DNA of 64,000 nucleotides from Tolypeutes matacus (Eukaryota > Chordata > Mammalia > Cingulata > Chlamyphoridae), in assembly GCA_026826555.1 (NCBI GenBank), contig JAKSZT010053883.1, positions 28,965,559-29,029,558 on the forward strand, in the 5' to 3' direction. The translations under genes were made by a program, and so were the position numbers. Shown piece after piece: positions 47,230-56,487 of the stretch. Each line of letters begins with the position of its first letter. The stretch's first letter is position 1. Below the pieces are notes generated by a model. The model saw only the letters and a list, made by a program, of their open reading frames with translations, searched no databases and was not told the DNA's origin.

Positions 47230-47870
47230 GTTGTGGATTTTTTAGACTAAAATTTGGCAATAGTATAAAATAATTCTTCAATATAAATTCTAAATTCTTA
47301 TCCTTTTTATGTTAAGATGATTTTCACTATTGGACTCAACTTTATTCACAGTTTGATGAATAACAGTTTTTCATATTTTGTGTCTTGATATACATGTTCT
47401 TTGTATGTCGATGTATAATATTTTTGCTTCAAACCTTTTATACAGGTTAGCAGGTTAAAAGCTCAAGAATGATAATTTTGTACTTTGTCATTACGTAAGA
47501 ATATATCTAATATTCTAGTCTATGTAATTGCACCGGTTAATGTTTTAATGTTGCTCCACCCAGAGTGTTGGAATGATAGAGTGTCTTCACTGTACCTGTT
47601 AAGGAATATGGTTTTAGAGAAATCAGTCCAGTCACTTTAGCAATACAAGGAATACAAGATAAAAAAATAAATACTTGTAAATATTATATCTTAGGAAACA
47701 AACAAACCCCCATACATGTCATTGCTGATTTATATTTTTATGTGATCACAACAGCTAGAATTAAGGCAAGAATTACTTTCTTTTATTACAATGAACAAGA
47801 AAAAAAGCCTAAAGTGAATAAATCTGATGGCCTAAAACAGGTTTTACCTAAGTTCAAAAATACAGTCACG
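47230..47870. other. AT-rich, UTR-like, unassigned
   Basis: No repeat or gene was recognised. It is the continuation of the AT-rich sequence seen before the retrocopy, and may belong to the same larger insertion. Confidence 0.4.
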
Positions 47871-47973
47871 GGGGCGGATGTGGCTCATATGGTTGCACGT
47901 CCGTCTGCCATATGGAGGGACCTGGGTTCGATCCCCGGGACCTCCCAGTAAAAAAAAAAAAAAAAAAAAAAAA
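47871..47973 (+). mobile_element. Short DAS-type SINE
   Basis: Single tRNA-like unit with box A-like TGTGGCTCATATGGTTG and box B-like GGTTCGATCCC, and a tail of about 24 As. The TSD was not recognised. The ORFs here (47742-47951 + and 47844-48257 -) are SINE-derived. Confidence 0.88.
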
Positions 47974-48339
47974 CAACCAGTGCTTTGTGTGGTGTGTGAG
48001 TGTGCATTGAACATAAATCTCGGAGAAGACTTAGAGTTAAGTCTTTGCACATACCACATGGATAGGTCAGATGTGAACTGCCAGACAAAGAAGACAAGCA
48101 AGTTCTCCCTGAAGGACAGGTCAACTTGTGAATAAAACTTCCAGACAGATATATCACATATATAGTGTGCTGTAGCATATGAAGAAGTGAGAAAAATATA
48201 CAAACAGCTGTTCAACTTTTCTATGGTGTCAATTATAAAGAAAATTTGCTGTAACAACTAAAGAAGAAAATGGTGCTTAAAAGCACAAAAATATTCCAGC
48301 ATAGAGTTGCATGCTTTATTTTTCCCTTTTAGAAATACA
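47974..48339. other. AT-rich, unassigned
   Basis: No recognisable repeat or gene. An overlapping minus ORF reaches in from the SINE and is not meaningful. Confidence 0.4.
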
Positions 48340-49737
48340 TTTCATACTTATTGACTTTATTTTATTTTTATAATTAATTTAAAAAAATGCTTTAGATTAT
48401 ATGAATGTTGCATAAAAAATATAAGGGATTTTGTAAGTTATGACAAAATATACAATGGCATGCAGGAAAAATCCAGTGTCCCAAAAATGCTCCCATATTA
48501 CACCTATTCTTCCCTCTCCTATCCCTCAGAACCTCTGGTGGCCACTGCCTTTATATCAATGATAAGAGTTCTTCCATTGCTAGAATAATAATAAGTCTAT
48601 AGTAGAATAATAATAAGTATACTTTAGTCTATTGTTCATTTCCCAATCTTGAGGATTTTGGGATGGTGATGCCCACTCTGCTTCTAATTGACAGGGGTCT
48701 TAGATCCCATGGGGCAGATAGATGGAGCTATCTTGCTTGCAGTTGCAGAGACTCTCTGTTCCTTGGGATGGTCATTGTCCATTATCATCTCCTTGTTAGT
48801 TGTCCTGGGTGAGTCTGCTGAAATTCAGGGCTTAACTGGTGCATGGATGGACCAAAGATTTATGTCTCTGAGACATATATTTATCAAGTATAGTGCTAAT
48901 TATGGGTTCAAATAAATGGAGCAGAAAAGCCATGTGTAGAGAACCTATAAATGAGTCTTTAGTTCTCAGACAGTATGCTGAATTCCTGAACTGTCTGGCC
49001 TGCTTATAGTTTCTGGATATCTCTAGAGCCTCAGGAGCCCCATTATTTGAGGCATTGTTTACTGTGGCCATCAATGAGATCCTGCTGAGACATGCATAAG
49101 CGTAACCTCTGGAATGACCTCCTGACTCACTTTGAAATCTCTTAACCTTAAAAACTCATTTGTATTTACCATTTCTCCCTTTTGGTCAAGGTCTTTTTCC
49201 AGATGCATTGCTACTTGGTGCTTGGTAATAATCCCTTGGTGCCAGGGAGACTCATCCCAGGAGTCTTGTCCCACGCCAGGAGGCAGGTAGTATGTTTATA
49301 TGCTGAGTTTGGCTTAGAGAGGCCACATTTGAGCAACAAGGAGGCTTTCAGGAGGTAACTCTTAGGCAATGTATAATACTAGGCTAAGTTTCAGTTTCAC
49401 GAGAAAAGGTTCATGAGTACAATCATCAATGTCAAGGGCCTGGCATAATGGTCTGTCTTCCTTCACTAGACATTGCCCTTGCACTCGGGGGATTCTTGTT
49501 GTTCTATTAGAGAATGAAGCAGAACTCCCCAGGAGTGTGTGGATCTCCTCCCACTGAGACAGTGTCCCATGAACACTTGAACATACTCATATGTCTTAGA
49601 GGCATGCCCTAGGTGAACCCCTTCATACTTATCGATTTTAAATACCTTCACTCTATCTGTACATTTTAGTGAGATAACGTGAGTTAATTGTACCTTAAAG
49701 AGAAACCACCATATGGGTGGCTGTGACTACCAGGATT
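48340..49737 (-). repeat. Probable L1-associated 3' module, antisense
   Basis: 'aaaaatccagtgtcccaaaa' with 'cctctggtggccactgcctt', then 'ggtgatgcccactctgcttc' and 'gatcccatggggcagataga', resemble a repeat I associate with xenarthran L1 3' ends. I am not certain of the family or its borders. The small ORFs in it have no recognised domain. Confidence 0.4.
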
Positions 49738-50457
49738 AAAAAAAAAAAACAAACAAAAATATAAGTTTTAAAGAGTTTAAAAGTCAGCCAAGGATACATA
49801 CTTTTGGCTTGGGCTAGCTTGATTTAGGAAGGGTTGCCAACGGCACACTCAGCGCCTCCTCAGGAGTTTTTTAGTCCATTACCACTGATTGAGTGTATCA
49901 CCAGTGCAAGAAAATGTGGGAAGCATCTATTGCAAGTAACATTTGGATCTCCAAGAAAAATGAGCACTTTCTTGTTAGGAAAAGTCTCAAGCATTTTAAG
50001 TGTGTGTTCCCTCTTCCCCAGGCTTTAACCCTCTTCCTTCTTAGTTCACAGGCTCACCTCCTTGTGCACTCCTTCTTCTGGATAGAGGCTCCCAGAACAA
50101 CAACAGTGCAGCCTGAAACCAGCTAGGGTAGCCTGAGATGACACCAGGGCTTGCCAGTGACAAATAGTGCGCAGACTCTGTGGTGCACTCTGAGCTCTTC
50201 ACTTACCCAAACCTGAGCCTTTGCAGAGGGCTTCTGCTGCTTCTAGGAGAGGTGGAGTGGTGGTCAGGGCCGGAAAAGGGCCCACTTTGATGAGGGAATA
50301 GAGAAAGTGTGAGCAGCCCTGGTATGGACTGGTGATCTGATATGACAGCACATTTTCCTTAAATCCCCTCCTTCTGCACCAGTAGGAGAAAGGAGGAGAG
50401 AAGGGTCCTGGCCATTGTGTGTATGTGGGTGCACACTGAGGAAAGCCTCTTGTTTTA
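49738..50457. other. Unassigned, GC-moderate
   Basis: Moderately GC-rich sequence with nested minus ORFs (50199-50516 and 50264-50497) lacking any domain. It borders the resumption of L1 copy 2. It could be the 5' part of a retrocopy or an old LTR element. Confidence 0.35.
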
Positions 50458-50530
50458 CAGTGTAAGCCTTTAGGGTTAGAAATTTCCCCCTCAGCACTGC
50501 CTTTGCTGTATCCCATAAGCTTTTATTTTT
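50458..50530 (-). mobile_element. LINE-1 copy 2, short continuation
   Basis: 'tcagcactgcctttgctgta' with 'tcccataagc' is the complement of the ORF2 endonuclease/RT linker, contiguous in L1 with the part ending at 45835. The same segment resumes at 51612. Confidence 0.8.
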
Positions 50531-51611
50531 ATTTTTTTTATTTCATTGTTTTTGAATGGGTTATCTAGCTTATGGTGTAGAAATTTAGAAGGTACCGAAG
50601 GGTGTATGCCAAGAAGGGTGGTGGGCAAGAGAGAGAGGGAGGCTTCTTTTGTATTGAACACTCTGTGTTACTATTTAGGTTTTGTACCATGTGCAAGTAT
50701 TACTTAGTTAAGAGAATAAATTAGAACAAGCAAGCCAACAGAAAACCTAAATAAAAGTGGGATGGTAAGTTAATTTCACTCTCATCCACTTCCACCCTTC
50801 TACTCCCCAAAGACAACCATCTTTACTAGCTTCTTGTGTATGTATATAAGCAAGCACACATACTTTTTAGAAAAAAATTACACAAATTGTAGTGTACTGT
50901 ACATATTATTGGTTAACTTTTGTCACTTAATGTCATGAAAGTTTCACACAGAGGGCTGCCTCCTTGCTTTTCAGCAGCTGAAAGGTATACTATGATTTAT
51001 TTAACTAGATCCTCTATTGATAAAATCAAGGTTATTTCTAGTCTTTTTATCATTAAGTTGCTATAAGTAACCTTTCAAATACATCATTTCACTCATGAGC
51101 AAGCATAATATGGAATAAAGTGGAATAGCAGTATCAATAGGTGTGGGCATTGTTACAGAAAGGGAAATTGATGCAGCTTCTTTGGGGAGGCCAATCTGGC
51201 CATGTGTATAAAAAGTTAAAATTTCCTTCCCTAAATTGCTGGAGTACTTCTGGAGGGCTAGGCTAGGGTTACAGAGGTGAGGATGACTCAGCCTTTTCTC
51301 TTTGAGATACTCTTAGATGTGGACACATCATTTCCATTCTCAGGAAGGATGTCAGGTAGTGCAAGGAAGAGAGCTATGGGCTAGTCACTGGATACAGAGA
51401 GAAAAAAACATTTGCTCAGAGGAAAAGGAGGAAGGGTGTTTGAGAGCAGGGTATGGGTGAGGAACTTTGAAGTGACCCAAAGAGCAGCTGTTCTCTTGCT
51501 TAGGGTCCAAATGGTGGGAAGGGGAGATGAGGTTTGTTCCAACCCTTTTGGGGCAGGAAGTCTGCATCCTAATCTTTTGGCCATGGGGGTTCATTGAAGG
51601 ATACTAAATCT
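50531..51611. other. Second insertion into L1 copy 2, unassigned
   Basis: The L1 sequence is interrupted between 'tcccataagc' and 'tatcccataag'. The insert shows AT-rich sequence with weak L1M-like antisense traces at 50770-51110 ('cacttccacccttctactcc', 'gtactgtacatattattggt'). No gene was found. Confidence 0.45.
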
Positions 51612-51997
51612 ATATCCCATAAGTTTTTTTTTTTTTTTTTTTTTTAAGATTTTATTTATTTATTCATTTATCCCCCCCTTGCTGCTTGTGCTCGCTGGGT
51701 CAGCTAACCATGCCGTGCGGGCGGGCTTGCCTTCACCAGGAGGCCCCGGGAACCGAACCCGGGACCTCCCATATGGTAAACGGGAGCCCCACTGCCGCTT
51801 CCCCATATCCCATAAGTTTTGATACGTTGTATTCTCATTTTCATTCGTCTCAATATATTTATCAATGTCCTTTGTTATTTTTTCTTTGACCTACTGATTA
51901 TTTAAGAGTGTGTTATTTAATTTCCATATATTTGTTGATTTTCCAGTTCTTTGCTTGTTACTGATTTCTAGCTTCATTCTATCTTGGTCAGAGAAGA
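51612..51997 (-). mobile_element. LINE-1 copy 2, final part
   Basis: 'tgttgattttccagttcttt' and 'catttgattttct...' type ORF2 complement up to 'tcttggtcagagaagatgat'. A DAS SINE interrupts at 51628-51804. At about 51998 the sequence switches to sense-strand L1 ORF1. Confidence 0.8.
51628..51804 (-). mobile_element. DAS SINE, antisense, box A deleted
   Basis: Long DAS type, but the tRNA-like end reads 'gagccccactgccgcttccc', lacking the 'gattgagccacag' stretch that holds box A. The TSD atatcccataagtttt is at 51612-51627 and 51805-51820. The loss postdates or accompanied insertion, since the ends are intact. Confidence 0.92.
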
Positions 51998-53718
51998 TGA
52001 TGGGGAGAAAATTCTGCACAAATACAAACAGAACAGATCAAGATTCCCAGAGAAGGAACAATAGAAAGAAAGTTTTCTCTTGGAGTTGAAATCATTACAC
52101 AAAAAGAGCAATCTTAAAAATTGTACCACATATCCAGGGCAAGAATCAGATGGAGGAGAAGAGGGAAAATCTGATCAGTTAAACGCAGGCTATTCTAAAG
52201 GTATAGAATAAGTTGGAGTAAGTGTCAAAAAGAGCCATAACACAAAGCCAAAAATCAATAAAACCTTAGACATGAGAGAGAAACTGACTTTCATAGTTAA
52301 CTCATCAAGATAATCAGATGCCTAGACATCAGCAAAAAATTCTAAGCTGTACTGAGAAACAAGAAGATACGGCTTAATCAAGGGAACAATTTAGACACAG
52401 AATTTGGAACAACTAATCAAAGAAGTTCAAACAAATCTCCTAAATCAATTCAAGGAGATGAAGGAAAATATACATAAAGAGGTAAAGGATATTAAGACAT
52501 TGTGTGAGAATAAAGAAGCATTTGAAAGTATAAAAAGAAACAGACTATATGGGAATGAAAGGCACAATAGTAGAGATTAAAAATCACTATAGAGGCCTAG
52601 AACAGCTGATTGAACAGGCAGAGGAAAGAAGCAGTGAGCTAGGAGACAGCACAATCAAAATCATACGGTCAGAAGAACAGATAGAAAAATAGAAAAAGGC
52701 TGAGCAGTGTTGTATCGATTTTGAGTGACAGCACAAAGTGCATAAACATACGCATCATGGGTGTTTCAGAAGGACAAGACGAGGGAAACGGGGCAGAAAG
52801 AATATTTGAGGAAATAAATAGTGAAAAATTTCCCAACTCTTATGAAAGACATAAATGTATATATCTACGAAGCGCAACATACTCCAAATAGAATAAATCC
52901 TAATAGGCTTATTCTGAGACACATACTAATCAGAATGTCAGAAGCCAAAGATAGAACATTCTGAGAGTAGCAAGGAGAAAAGCGATATGTCACATACAAG
53001 GGATCCTCAGTTAAGGCTAAGTGCCAATTTCTCATCAGAAACCATGGAGGTGAGAGAAGGCAGTGGTATAGTATATTTAAGGTACTGAAAGAGAAAAACT
53101 ACCAGCCCCAAATTCTTTATCTAGCAAAATTGTCCTTCAGAAATGAGAAAGAGTTTATTATTCACAGATAAACCGGAACTAAGAAATTTTGTCAACAAGA
53201 GACCTGCCCTACAAGAATACTAAAGAGGGGAGTGGATGTGGCTCAAGCAGTTGAGCCTCTGCTTCCTGCATGGGAGGTCCCAGCTTCCTTCCTAAAAACA
53301 AACAAACAAAAACCAAACAGCAAGCAAAACAAATGACAAAACCAACTCAGGAGCCAAGGTGGCTCAATGGTTGAGTTCTGGCTTCCCACATATGAGGTCT
53401 GGGGTTCAATCCTCTGCCCTGGTACCTTACTAAAGGGAGTTCTGCAGGTTGAAAGGAAGAGATAGAGTATGGCTTTGAGTAGTGAACAGAAATGAATATT
53501 ACCAGTAAACGTAACTAAAAAGGTAAATGCAAAACCCAATGTATCTTTTATATACAACTCTTTAGTTCTTGGAAGAGTCAGAATACAATTGAACAAGAAA
53601 AAGGCATATTTCCTGGAAATGGACATGCAAAATATAAAGTGGTAAAGTGGCAGAAAAACAACAGAAAGAGAGGAAACAGAAAGACATGGAGCAGAGAACA
53701 TGCATTCTATGCACCTAG
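51998..53718 (+). mobile_element. LINE-1 ORF1 region, sense
   Basis: Degraded ORF1 and inter-ORF sequence ('agaatgtcagaagccaaaga', 'cagaaaccatggaggtgaga', 'gaaagagtttattattcaca', 'aacaagagacctgccctaca'). The frame has many stops. A dimeric SINE is inserted at 53226-53427. Immediately left lies antisense ORF2, so two L1 parts meet head to head at about 51998. Confidence 0.78.
53226..53427 (+). mobile_element. Dimeric DAS SINE, sense
   Basis: Left unit with box A-like TGTGGCTCAAGCAGTTGAG, then an A/C-rich linker, then a right unit with TGGCTCAATGGTTGAG and GGTTCAATCC. The TSD tactaaag lies at 53218-53225 and 53428-53435. It shows the dimer layout in sense orientation. The 152-codon minus ORF over it is a shadow. 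Confidence 0.85.
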
Positions 53719-53732
53719 GTTGTTATCTTTTT

Positions 53733-54058
53733 TTTTTTTTTTAAGATTTATTTTATTTTACTTTTAAAAGTTTTTTTGGCCCCCCCCCCCCCCCCCCGAT
53801 GATTCTCTTGTCTGTCTGCTCATTGTTTGCTCACCTTCTTGGGGAGGCACTGAAAATGAACCCAGGACCCTCCCATATGGGAGGTGAGCGCCCAACGACC
53901 TGAGCCACATCTGCTCCCCGCCAGCTGAAGCATCTGCTAGCTTGTGGCATCTGCTCATTTAGGCATCTACTCGTCTTTAGGAGGCACTGGAACCTGAACC
54001 TGGGACTGCCCATGTGGTAGGCGGGTGCCCAGCTGGTTGAGCCACATTCACTTCCTCA
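53733..54058 (-). mobile_element. Dimeric DAS SINE, antisense
   Basis: Two complemented tRNA-like units (box B complements near 53858 and 53997) with a 17-18-base C-run at 53780-53797. The TSD is gttgttatcttttt (53719-53732) against gttggtatcttttt (54059-54072). Confidence 0.86.
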
Positions 54059-54075
54059 GTTGGTATCTTTTTAAA

Positions 54076-54505
54076 GATTTTATTTATTTTATCCATTTTA
54101 AACCCCCCCTTCCCCATTTGCTGTTTTTGTGTCCATTTGCTGGGCAATTCTCTGTGTGTGTTTCCTGCCATCTCTTCTCATCCTCCTCCTCCAGTCTTCA
54201 CCAGGATTCCATCCTGGAGACCTCCGATGTAGGAGAGAGGTATTCTGCTGCCTGCGCCACCTCAGCTCCCGGCCCCCGGAGCCTTCGGAGCATCTTGTCT
54301 TGTCTCTCTCCTGTTACGTCATCACTCCGTTGCATGGAGTTACCAGTACATGGCCCGACATGCTCAGCGGCACACAGAGCCTGGCAGCCCATGCGCCTTC
54401 CACACACACTTATATTTTATTTTACCGGGAGGTCCCGGGGATCGAACCCAGGTTCCCTCCATATGGCAGACGGACGCCCAACCATCCAAGCCACATCCGC
54501 CCCCC
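54076..54505 (-). mobile_element. Composite two-module SINE, 430 bp, antisense
   Basis: The perfect TSD ggtatctttttaaa (54062-54075 and 54506-54519) encloses the whole block. On the minus strand the order is a standard short DAS unit (54421-54505) with box A and B, an A-rich linker, and a GC-rich body containing gatgacgtaa. A second tRNA-like part follows (box A-like TGGCGCAGGCAG), then a C/T-rich end and the A-tail. The 237-codon and 129-codon ORFs on the + strand are repeat-derived. The TSD overlaps the TSD of the neighbouring SINE, so it inserted at the same T-rich site. Confidence 0.85.
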
Positions 54506-54519
54506 GGTATCTTTTTAAA

Positions 54520-55440
54520 TTAGTAGGTTATAGATGTAAGTTGAGTAATATAAACTCCAGGGTAACCACAAAGAAAATATTTTTAAAAATATATAGTCAC
54601 AGAGCTTTGTGTTCATTACTTCAATCATTTGTAAAACTTTTTCATTATTTCAGTAATAATAATTTAAAAAATCAGGCACACAAACACACACAGAAACACC
54701 TCCCTTCTCAATCCCTCTCTTTCCCCTGCTTCACATAGCTGCTATTTCTGGCTATTCTTGGACTATTAGTCATTAGTTTATTAAGCAGTTTTATTGAAAT
54801 ATATTCACATACCATATGGTATAGCCAAAGTGTAAAAGGAATGGTTTTTTAAAAGCTGTTAATAAGACCTTGAATGTAAAATGAAAGAGAAAATTGTTTA
54901 AAAGAAATTATAAATTTTAAAAGAGAGTGTATGGCCAGGTTAGATTTAATATAACCCATTATAAGAAATACAACATAGAGGAAGAAATATTTAAATGTTA
55001 ATAATAATTATGACATAATTGAAATCAATGACATAATTCTAATAACTATATTTCAGCCCTAAATATTGGACCTAATAATCTCTATGAATGAGATAAATTA
55101 CTGGTTTAGTGATGTACTTTTCATTAATGCCATAATTAGTTCTGGATAATCAAACTCCTACTTGGGAATTCTCCACATCTTATAGGTATGAATTACCACA
55201 GATAACAGTAGGCCTACTTATAGTTTTATGGGGCAACAAAACTCAAAACCTTTTTCAACTGTACTCCTGTGTAATCATTATGGACCCAGATGGATTATTT
55301 TATTTAACGCGTATGCAAAAGGCAGCGCAAAAGAGAAATGATGTACCAAAAATATATGTCTTCTGGAGTCCTCGGTCAATTAAAAACAAATGTTTATTTT
55401 GTATGAAGAAACTTAAAGAATACTGATCATCACACCACTC
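54520..55440. other. L1-associated then unique
   Basis: The part 54590-54840 is an L1 3'UTR piece in complement ('cacatagctgctatttctgg', 'taagcagttttattgaaata'). Positions 54841-55440 are AT-rich with nothing recognised. Confidence 0.5.
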
Positions 55441-56023
55441 TTTTGAGCAAGCAACCAAAGAGAGATGGGAGGAGGGAGGGAGTGAGAGAGAGAAGGAAAA
55501 TGGAGAAAATTGTCCGAAAGATTGTGCAGATCATGAACAAGGTCATTAGAGCCTTCACTGATCAGAAGAATGGATTCCTGCTGTTTTTAAATTTACCTGG
55601 AACATGGCTAGCATGGCCCATATGGTAGGTCAAAACCACTCTCAAGGAAATCCAAATAACTACAACGAGGCAGAGGCAGTCTCAAAGGAGCGATGAATTA
55701 AACTAGTATTCAATCCCAACAAGATTACTAGGAAAACCCCCAAGTTTGGGAAAGGAGCTCCTCAGATCTCAGTCACCCAAGGGTCGAAGAAGAAATGACC
55801 ACAAAAATGAGAAAATATTTACACCTCAATGATGAAACAGTCTATCCAAACCCATGTGACACCAGATATATCCTTGCTTACCCAGGAATGGAAAACCTGT
55901 TCAAGGAATGCTAAATTGGCTTGCAGACCCTGAGTTCCAAAATGGCTCCTGGCAGAGGAGGATGAAAAGGCAGGAGCAGGCAACACCTTGACTTTGCGGG
56001 TCCACGGAAATGCGACCACATTG
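55441..56023 (+). other. Unidentified degraded sequence, possibly coding-derived
   Basis: Less AT-rich than its surroundings, with purine-rich codon-like character and a broken frame. It is not L1-like. I recognise no protein. It is followed by two AATAAA-type signals in duplicated sequence, so a decayed retrocopy or an LTR-element remnant are both possible. Confidence 0.3.
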
Positions 56024-56200
56024 ATTGTAAGTCAAAAAGTATATAGCACTCAATAAAGCATGAATTTTACGTAATTTTCAAAACTGATCTACCTACTGTT
56101 TCACATTAAACAGAGTCACTTCTATGTTTTTACATTCATTGTAAGTCAGTATAATTACATAGCAGTCAATAAAGCATGTAATTTGCATATTTTTATAAAC
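56024..56200 (+). repeat. 114-bp-spaced tandem duplication
   Basis: 'attgtaagtc' followed by a 'tcaataaagcatg' segment occurs at 56024 and again, diverged, at about 56138. The offset is 114 bp and both copies carry 'caataaagcatg'. Confidence 0.6.
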
Positions 56201-56213
56201 TATATATATATTT

Positions 56214-56263
<50 letters not shown>
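56197..56263. repeat. (TA)n microsatellite
   Basis: Long alternating TA tract with few interruptions, cause of the 'IYIYIYIY' ORF on the minus strand. Likely variable in length. Confidence 0.95.
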
Positions 56264-56266
<3 letters not shown>

Positions 56267-56487
56267 AATGAGGAAGGAATCAGACAGATACATCCCAAAA
56301 GATTAACTATACAGAAAAGGAAGTTGCAATAAAGGAAAAGAGACCAAAAAAAAAAAAAGACGTATAATCAAAGGACAAAATGATTGAAGTAAGTATTGCT
56401 TTTACATTGCTAATACTATTATTGGATTAAACTCCCCAGTCAAAAGACACAGAGTGGCAAAACGGAGAAAAAAGCATGATCTGACTA

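Larger units (their letters stand above)
45846..50457 (-). mobile_element. Large insertion in L1 copy 2, partly retrocopy-like
   Basis: L1 copy 2 stops at 'gattttagctcttc' (about 45830) and its next part starts at 'gtgtaagcctttaggg' (50459). The intervening 4.6 kb is therefore an insertion. Its left edge is a T-run, an A-tail in complement. The first 2.4 kb has few known repeats apart from SINEs and looks like AT-rich 3'UTR sequence. The section 48340-49737 resembles an xenarthran L1-associated 3' module in complement. The source of 49740-50457 is unknown. It may be more than one insertion. Confidence 0.45.

Noticed and set aside
53226..54505. Closely spaced repeats as a CRISPR-like array
   Set aside because: Units are 80-430 bp SINEs with variable spacing, A-tails and TSDs in a mammalian intron.
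54025..54738. Longest ORF in the window, 237 codons on the + strand
   Set aside because: It crosses the antisense composite SINE and the L1 3'UTR, has no domain, and is explained by those repeats.
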